The position numbers and the translations under genes are program-made. This document shows positions 46,306 to 57,700 of a stretch of DNA of 64,000 nucleotides, in pieces. Under the pieces are notes generated by a model. The model saw only the letters and a program-made list of their open reading frames with translations. It ran no database searches and was not told the DNA's origin. How positions within the stretch are numbered: the stretch's first letter is position 1; each line of letters begins with the position of its first letter. This stretch comes from Sporothrix humicola (taxonomy: Eukaryota; Ascomycota; Sordariomycetes; Ophiostomatales; Ophiostomataceae): NCBI GenBank assembly GCA_021396245.1, contig WNYE01000006.1:62001-126000 (forward strand), written 5' to 3'.

Positions 46306-47451
46306 TCACACCTTCTTCTTTCCTGACTTGCCCTTGACGTAGACGGCGATCAGGTCCGAGAAGAAGCCGACCCAGCCTCGAATCATTGTCAAGAGGTTCA
46401 GTAAACGAATATAGCGTTCAACAAACGTCTCAGAGTTCCCGAGGTCGCCAGCATAGCACTCCCAGACGGCCATGCTTGCGTCGCCCTGGCCGTCGGCAGG
46501 CCCGCCAACCACCTCGATACTGCCGTCCTCCGACATGGCCAGATCCGGGACACCATCAACGGGTTTGCCGTCCTTCTTCAGCAAGAACCGGGGACCAATG
46601 ACAAGGGCGCGGCCAACAATTGACTGGTCTGCCACCAGGCGCGTGGCAGCCTCAACAACATCATCCACTTTAGCCTTGCCCGAGCCGGCGAGAAGGGCCA
46701 CGCCGGATGCAGGGATGATGTTGGTCTCGGAAAAGTAGGGGCAGATCATGTTGACACGTACGCCGAGGTTGAGCATGGACGTGCCACGCATTGCCCGGAA
46801 CAGGCCCGTGACGGCGTGCTTGGACATGGTGTACAGGGACTGACCGGGAAGGCCGACAAGGCCCGCAATAGACGACACGAACAGAATCTCACGGTCTTTG
46901 CCGTCGTTGCGCGGCAGCCAGTACTGGGCGAGGTGGACCGTGTACAGAACACCCTTCACGTTGATGTCGAAAACAGGCATTGAAAGTTCGCGAGGACCCA
47001 CGCTTTCGTCAACGACGCCGTCGGGGCCCTTGTAGGGTGCCGGGTTCTCAAAGCCACGCTGGTTAGCGGGCGATCTGATGTCAGCAACGCCGGCGTTGGG
47101 CACGACGACGTGGATATTACCGCTGTACTCCACGGCGGCCTTGAAAAACGCCACCTGGCTCTCCCAGCTGGTGACATCGCAGTGGTGGTAAAAGTGGTGC
47201 TTGCCACCAGGGGTGGTCTCGCGCAGCTCGGCAACAAGAGCCTCGCCGGCGGCGTTGTTGATATCACCAATAAGCAAATGGGCACCGAGGGCGGCCCAGT
47301 GCCGGGCAAAGCCAGCTCCGAAGCCCAAGGCACCGCCAGTGATGAGAATTTTCTTGCCGGCCATACTCTCTGTGGGGAACGGCTTTGAGGTGTCGATTGG
47401 CGCCGACTGACCGACGATCCCGCGGACAGAGTTGATCTCACCGAAAGTCAT
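46306..47451 (-). CDS. Short-chain dehydrogenase/reductase (classical SDR)
   Basis: A single exon of 381 aa. The cofactor loop ITGGALGFGAGFA (residues 37-49) follows a 30-residue N-terminal extension. An acidic residue at the end of the second strand (IGDIN) favours NAD(H). The NAG motif is PNAGVAD (near 118), the catalytic Ser lies in SSIAGLVG, and the YxxxK pair is YTMSK (Tyr near 207). All catalytic residues are in place. The C-terminus has a hydrophobic stretch (GWVGFFSDLIAVYV) and ends in a lysine cluster, GKSGKKKV, which could anchor it to the ER face; KKKV is not an exact KKxx signal. The family is close to 15-hydroxyprostaglandin-dehydrogenase-like fungal SDRs, but the substrate is unknown. 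No metabolic neighbours suggest a pathway. Confidence 0.9.
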   Translation of the reverse strand: MTFGEINSVRGIVGQSAPIDTSKPFPTESMAGKKILITGGALGFGAGFARHWAALGAHLLIGDINNAAGEALVAELRETTPGGKHHFYHHCDVTSWESQVAFFKAAVEYSGNIHVVVPNAGVADIRSPANQRGFENPAPYKGPDGVVDESVGPRELSMPVFDINVKGVLYTVHLAQYWLPRNDGKDREILFVSSIAGLVGLPGQSLYTMSKHAVTGLFRAMRGTSMLNLGVRVNMICPYFSETNIIPASGVALLAGSGKAKVDDVVEAATRLVADQSIVGRALVIGPRFLLKKDGKPVDGVPDLAMSEDGSIEVVGGPADGQGDASMAVWECYAGDLGNSETFVERYIRLLNLLTMIRGWVGFFSDLIAVYVKGKSGKKKV

Positions 47452-47555
47452 TTTGGCGTGTGTTGTGTGCTCCGTAAGGTTATGGCTTATGTGGGAACTT
47501 GCTCTTGACTAAGGGGTACCCCTGGATGTAAACAAGGTGTGATTGGTATGAGTTT

Positions 47556-47582
47556 TGTGAGATCTGTGAGATCTGTGAGATG
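47556..47582 (+). repeat. TGTGAGATC repeat, three copies
   Basis: Two perfect 9-bp units and a third ending ATG in place of ATC lie about 105 bases upstream of the dehydrogenase start codon. Confidence 0.85.
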
Positions 47583-50289
47583 TTGCTGCAAACTGTGACA
47601 GATTGTCGAGATGGCCAAAGTCGATATGAAGCAAGACAGCACGACAACAATTACGGCCCAGAACAAGGGAGGAGAGGGATGCCGAGGAAGATAGGAGGTC
47701 CAGTTGAGGGGAAGCCGTTCCAAAGTAGCTCAAGTAGCTCGGCCGGTTGACTAAGTTGGTTGAAGTACCAAAATAGTTGGAGTTTTGCTCGTGATTGTTG
47801 GAGATGTTTTGGAGATCAGTATGTCCCTAAATCGATAAAATATGTTTAGACGTGGAGGAAATTGTGGAGGGGGGCACACGACTGTGCAGGCAGCGGATTT
47901 TTATATCCTTTCTATGTCTATCCAAACGAGAAGTTGAAAAGTGCCACGTTGAAAAGATGCCAAATCGGGGGGGAGTAGTGTCGAAAGGGAGAAACGGATC
48001 AAGGGCACAGCTATGAAAAAATAAAAGGCGGTGGAGGGGCTAGAAACGCCACAAGACGATTCTACGGGACAATATGCAGAAAAAAAGAAAAGAAGTATGG
48101 AGAGAAAGGGGGAAGAAGGCCGGAAGGAGTTTAAGAGAAACCTCCGCCGAGGACAAGGAACTGCGATAGGGAGGAACAGGGGAAGCAAAAAGAGGTAAGT
48201 GGGAAGGAGCAATGTCGATTTTTTAAGGAAGCAGCTCAAAGCATGTCAATGTGCCTTCCCTTCCCAGGATAAAGCAGAGCTCAGCGATGGGAACACAAAG
48301 CACAACGGCAGGAACGAGCGAGACAGGAAAGCGGCAGATGGCAGGAAGGAGGGGAAACACAGGGCAAAAGTCAAAGATTCCATTCGATGCGACGATCAGT
48401 TCAACGGAGGAAAGAAGCAAGCAAAAGTGAGCAGTTTGTAAGAGGGAAAGGGCGAGGCAAATATAGCTGCAGAGGCAAGAGCCAAGCATGAGTTCACGAA
48501 AAGCGTTTTAAAAAAGCATGAACGCTGCCAAGCTTCCTCCAGCAACACGATATTGGTCAGGTCGCGCCTTATTTTTTATTCCTTATTTTGCCGTTTTTTG
48601 CTTCTAGGGGTCCAGATCTACAAAAGTTTCTCAACAACGTTGATGAATCCTACGGAATGGCCCTGCCGGTAAACAACTGCCATGCTGACCTTTACCAAAG
48701 CCAGGGCCCAAAAAAGAGAAGGAACGACTGGCCCAGAACCGCACTAAAAAGGTAGGTGAGATTTTACTTTGTTGGGGAGCTGCCTGGAGCTTTGAGCCAG
48801 TCAGGGAGGCACCCCTGGCCGATCCGTTCCGGAGGCTGGAGAGCTCCAAAGCTTCTTTTTGGTGGAGATGATTACGACAGCTTGCACGAATCGGCAAGGA
48901 TACAAAGTAAAACTTTGCACAAATATTCCGTATCTGATTCTTTGACTGCATCATCGGAATCTGCAGTCCTTTCTCTGTCATCCTGAGAGGGCTGAGGATT
49001 TTCTGACCCGTTGGGGCACTAATTAGAGGAAAATGCATCCTTTCAATTGCCAACTATCCGTCCCCATTCCCTATTTCTGTTCCCCATTCCTGCTTCTCGT
49101 TTCCTGTCATCCCGCCCTTGTCTTCGTCCCACAAGATATCTCCTTTTTCGGCGGCCGCGCGGGCGGAAGCCAGGGCAAACGAAACGGATGCGGGAAGAGA
49201 TGGACAAGAGCTCTGCCAGTCGGATGGCCTGGCCAGGCCCTGCACAACCTGGCGCCGTAAGACCAGTCCAGCCCGTATTTGCTCAAATAGGCGAGATGTC
49301 CAAGAGTAGAGGAGGGTAAGAGTGGGAAGGATCAAAATGGCGGGGACGGGCGGAAATGAAGCCGCGATAGCTTCACGGTGAAGGCCTGGCCGGTCAACAG
49401 AAAATATTTGTGAGTCGGCAGAAGAAGGATAGGCAGGGGGGAAAGGCAGTTGATATCTTTCCGCGCTGACGGCCAAAGTCAACAAAGTCAAGACGGATGC
49501 GGGGTGGGCCAGGGATTCACAGTTTGCACCACCGACCGTCGTACAGACATGAGGTTATTTTGTCTGTGTGCTATCGTTTTGCGGTGTAGCCGTGCTCCGT
49601 ACTTAAGGGGAGACAGGCCTGGTGGGTTGACTCTATTTTGACAGGTCTCACACAGCATGGCCCCACAGAGAAGGAGCGATGTGAGAGGCTCGAGAGGCAA
49701 GAGCAGCCATCACGCAGAAGCGGAAAGACAGTCTTGTGGCCGCCGAGGGCAGGTGCGAACGTACGCAACACAGCTTGGTCCGAAAGAGGAAGGAGATGGC
49801 AGTTGTAGTTGAACAGGGTGGGAGCATCTGCTTCTATATCGACAGAATGTATACTTTACTACTAATAGCTAGATGATGAAAATAAACAATATGTCGAAGC
49901 TGTGACACAGATTCGTTTTATTTTCGATGAAAGCAGCTATGCCTTTAAAATGCTTTTCAGACTAAATGAATAAAAAATACCAAAAAGAAAAACATACACG
50001 TACATCATATTACTTCTAAAAACCCCCGATATAATAAAAACAAAATAAAGGGACAAATCAGGTTGAAAACGAATGGCGTGCATGACAATCCAAACACAAC
50101 AAAGGGTCTGACAGGGGAAGGTGGCGAACTTCATCTCCAGCCTTGTGGCCAGGGTCAGAGCCGCCTCCGATTGCGGGGCAAATTTATTCTGGGCCAGGCC
50201 AGCTCCTTCCCTAAAATAGCTCTTTAATGGCCCAATCGATGGTGGGGTTAAACACTGACGGCCGATTATTCGGCTACTGAGAGCAATCC

Positions 50290-50340
50290 ATGGCTCTAGC
50301 GAGGAAAAAAAAGGAAGGAACGAAAATATTGAGTCACTAG
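50290..50340 (+). promoter_or_regulatory. Possible upstream ORF before HOM2
   Basis: A 16-codon frame (ATG at 50290, TAG at 50338) precedes the HOM2 start by 131 bases. It overlaps the TGAGTCA site, so it may be promoter and not transcribed. Lysine-rich in the middle. Confidence 0.2.
50330..50336 (+). promoter_or_regulatory. Gcn4/CPC1 recognition site TGAGTCA upstream of HOM2
   Basis: The heptamer is the exact core site of the general amino-acid control activator (Gcn4, CPC1, CpcA). It lies 142 bases before the start codon of an amino-acid biosynthetic gene, a classic position for this control. Confidence 0.6.
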
Positions 50341-50471
50341 AGACAGCCTCGTTTTGACCTGACGACATACAACAAAAACATCACCACAGCAGCCTTTGCG
50401 TCGAATTCGACCTTTACTTGCCTTCCTCCATCCGACCCTTCCACTCCCTCGACCACTCCATATCCCCCACC

Positions 50472-51788
50472 ATGGCCACTCAGTTCCCCACCAAGAAGTG
50501 CGGTATGTAGAAGCCCCGATGTCGCGATACATCGATCTCAAAATCCCGCGATCTTCGATGTTTCGATTTTGCGATGTTTCGATGCTCCCAAGTAACATCA
50601 TGATGCTAACATCGTCTTCTCAGGCGTCCTTGGCGCCACGGGCTCCGTCGGCCAGCGCTTCATCCTGCTGCTCCAGAGCCACCCGTCTTTCGTCCTCCAT
50701 GCCGTCGGCGCCTCTGCTCGCTCGGCCGGCAAGCCTTACCGCGAGGCTGTCCGTTGGAAGCAGGCCACGCCCATGACCAAGCGCATCGGTGACCTGGTTG
50801 TCCGCGAGTGTGTTGCTTCTGAGTTCGCCGACTGCGATGTTGTGTTCAGCGGCCTCGACTCGGACGTCGCCGGCGAGATTGAGACTGCTTTCTTCGCTGC
50901 CAACATTCCCGTTTTCTCCAACGCAAAGAACCACCGCCGCGATCCCCTCGTCCCCCTCGTCGTCCCGACCGTCAACCTCGACCACCTCGCCCTCATCCCT
51001 CACCAGCGGAAAACCCACCTCACGGCCACGTCGCTCGCCACGTCGCCCATTGACCGCGGTTTCTTGGTCTGCAACAGCAACTGCGCCGTGATTGGTCTGG
51101 TCATTCCTTTCGCTGCCATGGTCGCTGCTTTCGGTCCCATCGACGCCGTCTCTGTCGTCACCATGCAGGCCGTCTCGGGTGCCGGCTACCCGGGCGTCAG
51201 CAGCATGGACATTCTGGACAATGTTGTGCCTTACATTGCAGGCGAGGAGGACAAGCTCGAGACCGAGGCCCGCAAGATTCTGGGCTCTCTGAATGCCGAG
51301 GGCACTGGCTTCACCGAGCGCGACGAGCTGCGCGTCTCGGCCGCCTGCAACCGCGTTGCCGTCCTCGACGGCCACACTGCCTGCGTGTCCCTGCGCTTTG
51401 TGCAGCGCCCGCCGCCCTCGGCCGAGCAGGTCCGCGAGGCTCTGCGCGCCTACAAGACCGAGGCCGAGGCTCTGGGCTGCCCGAGCGCGCCCAGCCCAGC
51501 CATTGTCGTCATGGACGAGGCCGACCGCCCGCAGCCGCGCCTGGACCGCGACCTGTCTGGCGGCTACGCTGTGTCTGTCGGCCGTGTGCGTGAGGACGAG
51601 TCGGGCATCTTCGACATCAAGTACGTGGCCCTGAGCCACAACAGTACGTATTACTCCGTCTCCTGCATTTCATTGTCACTGTCTTGTCGTTGCTCTTCAC
51701 TTACTAACTCGTGTCCACAGCTGTCATTGGTGCCGCCGGTTCGTCTATCCTCAACGCCGAGGCTGCTGTTCTCAAGGGCTACATCTAG
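50472..51788 (+). CDS. HOM2: Aspartate-semialdehyde dehydrogenase
   Basis: It reduces aspartyl phosphate to aspartate semialdehyde with NADPH, the second step towards threonine, methionine and homoserine. Three exons (50472-50502, 50624-51643, 51721-51788) encode 372 aa; the introns are 121 and 77 nt. The nucleotide-binding loop GVLGATGSVGQRF begins right after intron 1. The catalytic cysteine is Cys164 in CNSNCAVIG. The motif SGAGYPGVSSMDILDN matches the substrate-binding part of fungal-type enzymes. Exon 3 supplies only the last 22 residues (VIGAAGSSILNAEAAV), which are conserved, so the last splice is secure. Intron 1 contains two copies of CGATGTTTCGAT 16 bp apart. A Gcn4/CPC1 site lies upstream. 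The pathway is absent in animals. Confidence 0.96.
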
Positions 51789-54700
51789 ATTGCTCCCTTG
51801 GGTACAAGGACAAAATCAAAGTAAAATTGAAAAATATTGAGATGATTTAGAGGGGCTATTTTTGGATTATACCGTGTCTCTTTTTTGGTCAAGGCACTCA
51901 CATCTACACTCCAAATATCTTTCCCCTTTTGCATACCCACTACCCCAAAAGGCGTTTTATAGAGCATTGAAAAAATACAAAAGTTTGGTTGGAAATCAAC
52001 ATCTTTGAAAATCAATATCACTGGGAATCAATAGTTACTCCTTTCGTGCCAGATTGGGCGTCATTGCACTCTATCCGTGATACTGGGAGCAGGGAAGCAG
52101 GGATTGCGACCTTGCAAGTTAAAGCAGGGTCTTGGACTGTGCCCCATTTTGAGCCTCACATCGCCATACCGCATTTTCTTTTCAAGACCTGTCATTTGCA
52201 CATCCTTCGTTGCCGGCTCTCAGTGTCCGCCAATTTTGCCAGTCCAATTTCTTGTACAGAACAAGATGTAAGGAATGACCCCGTCTCGAAGGATTCGTTC
52301 CTGTGCGCTGACAACCTTTTGTTGGGCACCAATCGAGAAGCTCCATAGGATTCCTGGATGGCCGTTTCTCTTGTGCGACTGAAGAGAGTGGCAGAGAACG
52401 AAGAGCAATTTTTCATCTTTGTCATTGTTCGTTTTAGTGCTGCAGCTTTTGCCATTTCCTTTTGTCATTCTTCTGCTTCCCTCCTCCTGCTGTGATGCTG
52501 CTGGATGCTGCACTCCTCTTCCATCCCTTGCACACCTTCATGCACGATGCCGGGTTTTCGTCCCACCGCTCTTTCTCCCTCTCTCCTTTTCTTTTTCCTT
52601 TTCTCCTGCTTTTCACATATCTTTCTCACACTTCGATGCCCACCTTTTTTGAGAAAAAATGCTGCACTGCGCCCTGCGCCTGCACTTGCAACCGCACTGC
52701 ATTGCAGCATGCATATGTGCATGTCCACCCCGGTCGAGAGAGAAAAATCAGAGAAGGACAAGTCCAACAAATGCGAATGCAGCTTGATTTGTGGACAACC
52801 CAATAGACAGAAGAGACTCACAGAATACTGTAGGAGAGAAATCCCGTGCCTTTTTTCCACATGTAAGGCAATGTGCCATCCGAAGGATTCATGTCGCCCA
52901 TCCCCTCCTTCTTTTCGTTCCCCTCTCCCGTCTCTCACCTTTTGTGTCTCTTTTGCTGGGATTCTTCCTGTCTTTTCCATCTTCCCTGCGTCGTTGTGAG
53001 ACGTCTTCCCCATGTCTCCCTCCCTGGGCCTAGACATGGGCTGCAGCTCAACTCGAGCATGTGCCTATTGATAAGCAGGCCAAATGGCAAAGAGACAAAT
53101 AGGCTCATCCCTGCTTGCATCGTGATCGAAGAGTCTCCTTTCAGAGTTGTACCACCGCACCCTCTTCTTCGTGATCGAGAATAAAACAGGTGATCCTTTC
53201 AATTCTTCTTCTTTAAGCCTTCTTTGACCATCACGATGTGATAACCATAAAATTCACTCGGATGGTATGAACCCGCTTGGGTGTGCAGGATGGACAGAGA
53301 TGGGAGATATCAGATGCTTGATATGAGCTGAACCGACGTCTCATTGCGCCCGACTTTTTTTTTTGACTGGGGGCCGTCCATCTTGACATCAGACCTTTGG
53401 ATCGAATCGAATCAAGCCCAATGGCAGGCAACTGCTGCCGCAAGGGCAACCTTGTTGCTTTCTTGCACAATTCGCCTTATCGCCACACAGTTCTGCAACG
53501 GGAAGAGGTGTACCAGGTATCTGATTGGACTCTGGTTGGATGCTGCCATCCGTTGCATGCGAAAGTGCGTCATATCGCCATCCCATCATCTCGATTTCGG
53601 CGTTCCTTGACACCGAATCGCAAGGAAGGAAAGTTGAAGAAGATTAATAGAAAGAAAACTTACCTAGAGCATGGCTTGCACTTTGAGACAACTTTTCTTT
53701 TTTTCTTCATTCTTGTTTCTGGCGACGTTGATATGTTTTCAATTAAAAGAAAAGACAGGGGTTGAACTTCAGAGGCTAGAAAGATGAGCGGTAAGGATGG
53801 TTATTGAGAACCCAAAGATTAGACGGAGATGGAATAAAAATAGAAAGACAATTGGCGTTTGGACGTTTTTGGTTGCTGAATATTCGATGCGGGTCAGTTG
53901 ATAACACCTCGACGCCGAAACAAAATGGGTCGTCGGGACTGGGGCATCTTCAAGAGAAGAAACGAAGACAGAGACGAATTGTAAGCAAGACACCGCTCAC
54001 CGCAACGAGGCCAAAACACACCCCTTTCCACCTGGAAGCTGGAAGGGATGCCCGAACCAGGGGACGGCAATGAGGGGGTGAGGCGGGAGAAGTCGACGAA
54101 CAGAATTCAGCATTTTCTGGTTCATCACACTCATTGTTTCTCATTCGCCCCTCCCATTCCAAACACATATTGTTTGTCGACAACACGACTTGGCGACCGA
54201 GGCGACCTGTCGAGTTCTGTGTCTTGTGTGCCTCTTGTCTTGGTGCGTTTGCCTGTCTGTCAATTTTGCCATCTTGCATGCCTCTCTTTCCTCTTTTGAT
54301 TCCTCCCAGGAGATGCTCGAATACTACGCTGCAACATTGCGACATTCAGAAAAGGCAACTCCTTCTTCTTTTGGACATTCACATACTGAGTGAATCGCGG
54401 CCCCCTGTTTCGCCCTCTTTTTTTCCTGTTGTCGTCTCTGCTCTTTTCCAGTGGGAGGGATCCGAGAACAAGGGAAAGGAAGAGGGGGCCCAGAAAGAAG
54501 ACCCACAGACGTTCGATTTGGGCAACCGCTGCAAGTGCCCAGTTCCTGTCTTGGTCTTTTGGTCGTCCTTTTTCCAAGCCTTCCGCTCCAAACTTTCCAG
54601 ATGTGCCGCTCCAGAATCCCAGACCGCAGGCTTTCGGACATTCAAGAGCAACTTTTAAAAAACCTCTCAGACTCTTGGACTGCCAGACGCTTCGGCAGAC

Positions 54701-57700
54701 CAGACCAGGCATGGCCCACAGACTTTCTGTTCTTCGGTTCTGGCCTGGCCGGGACAAGACGCACACCCCCTCCCTCCCTTCCCATCTGTTTCCTCTCTGC
54801 ATTCTCTCTTGCATTTTCTCCTTGCCTTTTCAACTTCTGGGCCCGCACCCTGGCTCGTTTCAGGGCTCTCCAACCGGAAGTGACGAGAAGGATGGCGGAC
54901 GCGTTAGCGCTATGCATTCGAGAAGACTGACGGGCCAATGACAAATCGCCGTGGGACTGGGCCTTTTCTTTCTTCACAGTTGACAAAAGTTCTTGGGGGA
55001 TGGTGGGCACATATCGTCACTGTCTGGAAGGAAAAAAAAGGAAGCAAGGAAGCACGGGGCAAGAAGGCAACGCATAGCGAGGTAGGAAGGACAAGCAAAT
55101 AGACGGGGATTAAGAACAACGCCAAAACCGTACACACCATCTTTGAACAGTCCGGGCTTCTTTCTGCCGACATTACCCATTCTGCGGAAAGCCTCGACAA
55201 GGAGATCATGATGATACTAGTAGCGGCATGCGCTAACAAAAAGGGGGGTTGAGCAGTCATGCGTGACGATGTTGTAGGTGCGATTTGCTGCTGCGATCTG
55301 GAGAAGTTGTCTCATTCGATAAGAGCAGCAAAAAGATGAAATGAAGCGGTCTGAAGAGGACTTTCATGGGACGGGAGAAACCGTGCCAAGTGGCTGGAAA
55401 CTGTCCAACGAGAACGAGAGGTTTCTCTTCGCGTGGTAATGATGGTCTCGTCGTTTCTGCCTTTTCTGCCTTTTCTCATATTCAAATGTCATTTATGTTT
55501 GTAAAGAGGCGGGGACGTGTGCATCATCACACACTTCACACACTTTCACGCATCCATCGACACCATTGCAAGCATTCAGCACTCAGTATGCGTGATCCGT
55601 TGTGGACAAACCGACACTCAGCACACGGGAAGTTCCTTCTTGCAGTCTGTGAGGTTTGAGGTGTTGCGCCGTGTGATGTGTCTTGCAGGCGCCCATTTAG
55701 GGATTTAGGGTTCGTTGTCGCCTTGGCATAAGTGTTCTCCGTCCTCCGTACGGAGTACATTGTACACCCCTCCTGTTGCCCTCACTTTGACCCTTGTCGC
55801 CGTTTGACGATTATCCGTTCTTTTTTGTGTTGTTTCGCAGGGCCAACTGTTTCGAGGGATGTTGGGTGCGACCAAGGGCGGGAAGGGATGTGGATATGCG
55901 TCTGAAGAGGAGGTACACAGGGCGAGAGCGAGGAGAGGGGGGATGAATAGAGTCGAAAACGAAAACGTCTGTGTCCAGTGCGGAGGCTGTTTGGATTGCA
56001 CTGTGGCACACAAGATCGACCGGTAGAACGAGCGAAAGGAAAGAAGCAATAGAATCGAGCGGGTGCCCGGACGCATAAAGTTCAGCGGTCGCAGCCTGGC
56101 AGATCCTCAAACATGACACAACGGAAGGCGTTTCTCAAGAGGTTTGCTTACAGTATGATGTAGAAAGTGGGCGCGTGGCGACATGGCGACTATTGTGTAT
56201 CCCGTCATGATAGATGCACACAACTCAGCGTCTTGTTGGCCGTCTGTCACATGGGAGGGACGGGTCGACGGATGTGCAATGTGCAATATAGGGACTTGGA
56301 CGGTGTCGGGAGATGGGAGATGGGAGGAATACGGAAAGGAGATTGCCAATATATCGGAATATGGAGACAAGGAGAGACAAATATTGGGAGCAAGAAGAGG
56401 GATAGGATTGGATGCCTTCTGTTATGGAGGACGGAAACAACGACACAGCATGCAGGGCACCATACGGGACGCGCCTGCCTTCACAAGGCTCTGAATATAA
56501 TTTCCTGTTTGGGGCATCGGCATAGGTCTGGGCCAAATTCCCGGCTGGGAAGTGGCGACACGCAGCACCGGACGCAAAACTTAGTGAGTTGGGAAAGAGG
56601 GAAAGTGAGTCCATCACAGATATCTAAATATCCCGTCTGCCACTTCCCTATCGGTGTGCAAGTCCATGCAGGAGCTTGGCGTATAGTTCCGTAGATGAAG
56701 TGCCCACCATCGTGGTCGGTGAAGGGAAGCAGGGAAGGTGCGCCCAGTAGCGAGGCGGCACGTCAGTGTATTCCGTGCTGCATCTGCCAGTTGGGTGTCG
56801 CGTTTCAACAGATCGCCCTTTCCCATTTTGCCGTTTCGCATGTTGTGTGGCGAGCCACTTCTGGAAGCCCTGCCCAGGGAAGGAGCATCCCTTTCTTGCT
56901 CCCAACAGACGCACTTTCCAGAAGCATTCCTCTCTTTTTTTGCCGCCTTTTTTGCACTTTCCAAAGTCGGACCAAATCACGGACTTGTGCTGTTTTCTTC
57001 GGCCGATTCTGACTCTCGTCACGGGTCCTTGCATCACTTTGCGACAATATGGACATCATAGGAGTCTAACACCCATGCTGGTAGCGGCAGCTGCACAAAT
57101 GCCCGTCGCAGATGCTTATTGGCTGCGCATTCTCAAAGCGAAATCGACTAGGGGAGGCGCTCCGTAAACCAAAAATGTGCGAAAGACGCGACTCAAAAAA
57201 AAAGAGGAGACAAAAAAGGAGGAGATGTTGCGCTAAGAAAAATAGAGCGGGTCGCAAACATTTAAAGCGGGTCCAATTAAAGATGTACTATATAAGTACC
57301 CAGTATGGGAAATCACGCGTTATACGCGCTCTTTTCAACGGTATATACTTTTACGGTACATTCACTATCACACTGGTCTGTGGCCCATCTGCAGCACAGT
57401 GCTAGGGCTGACAGCATATTATCGATGGGTTTGAATGGCATTTCTGTGCAACATGATCACATTCGACTTTTTTTGCTAGCTAAAACGATGTTCGCGTCAT
57501 GATTATTCCGTCTGTTCTTTTCTTAGAATATCGCACATCAGCGACACAGTGCAGTGCTCAAATGCATCTTGACGTTACAAGACCAAACTCAGGCCATTGA
57601 TTGTATTTCTCCAGATCAGCAGCAGCTCCTTCCTCATATCTTGACGGGGCTACTTGAATGTGTAGTCAGTAAATGCTTTCCTCCGCCTGCAAGTCCCCAT

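Larger units (their letters stand above)
47452..50471. other. Divergent promoter region, dehydrogenase and HOM2
   Basis: The 3.0 kb contain a TGTGAGATC triplet repeat at 47556-47582, AT-rich segments near 49850-50060, and a Gcn4/CPC1-type site at 50330-50336. No coding gene is supported. Confidence 0.5.
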
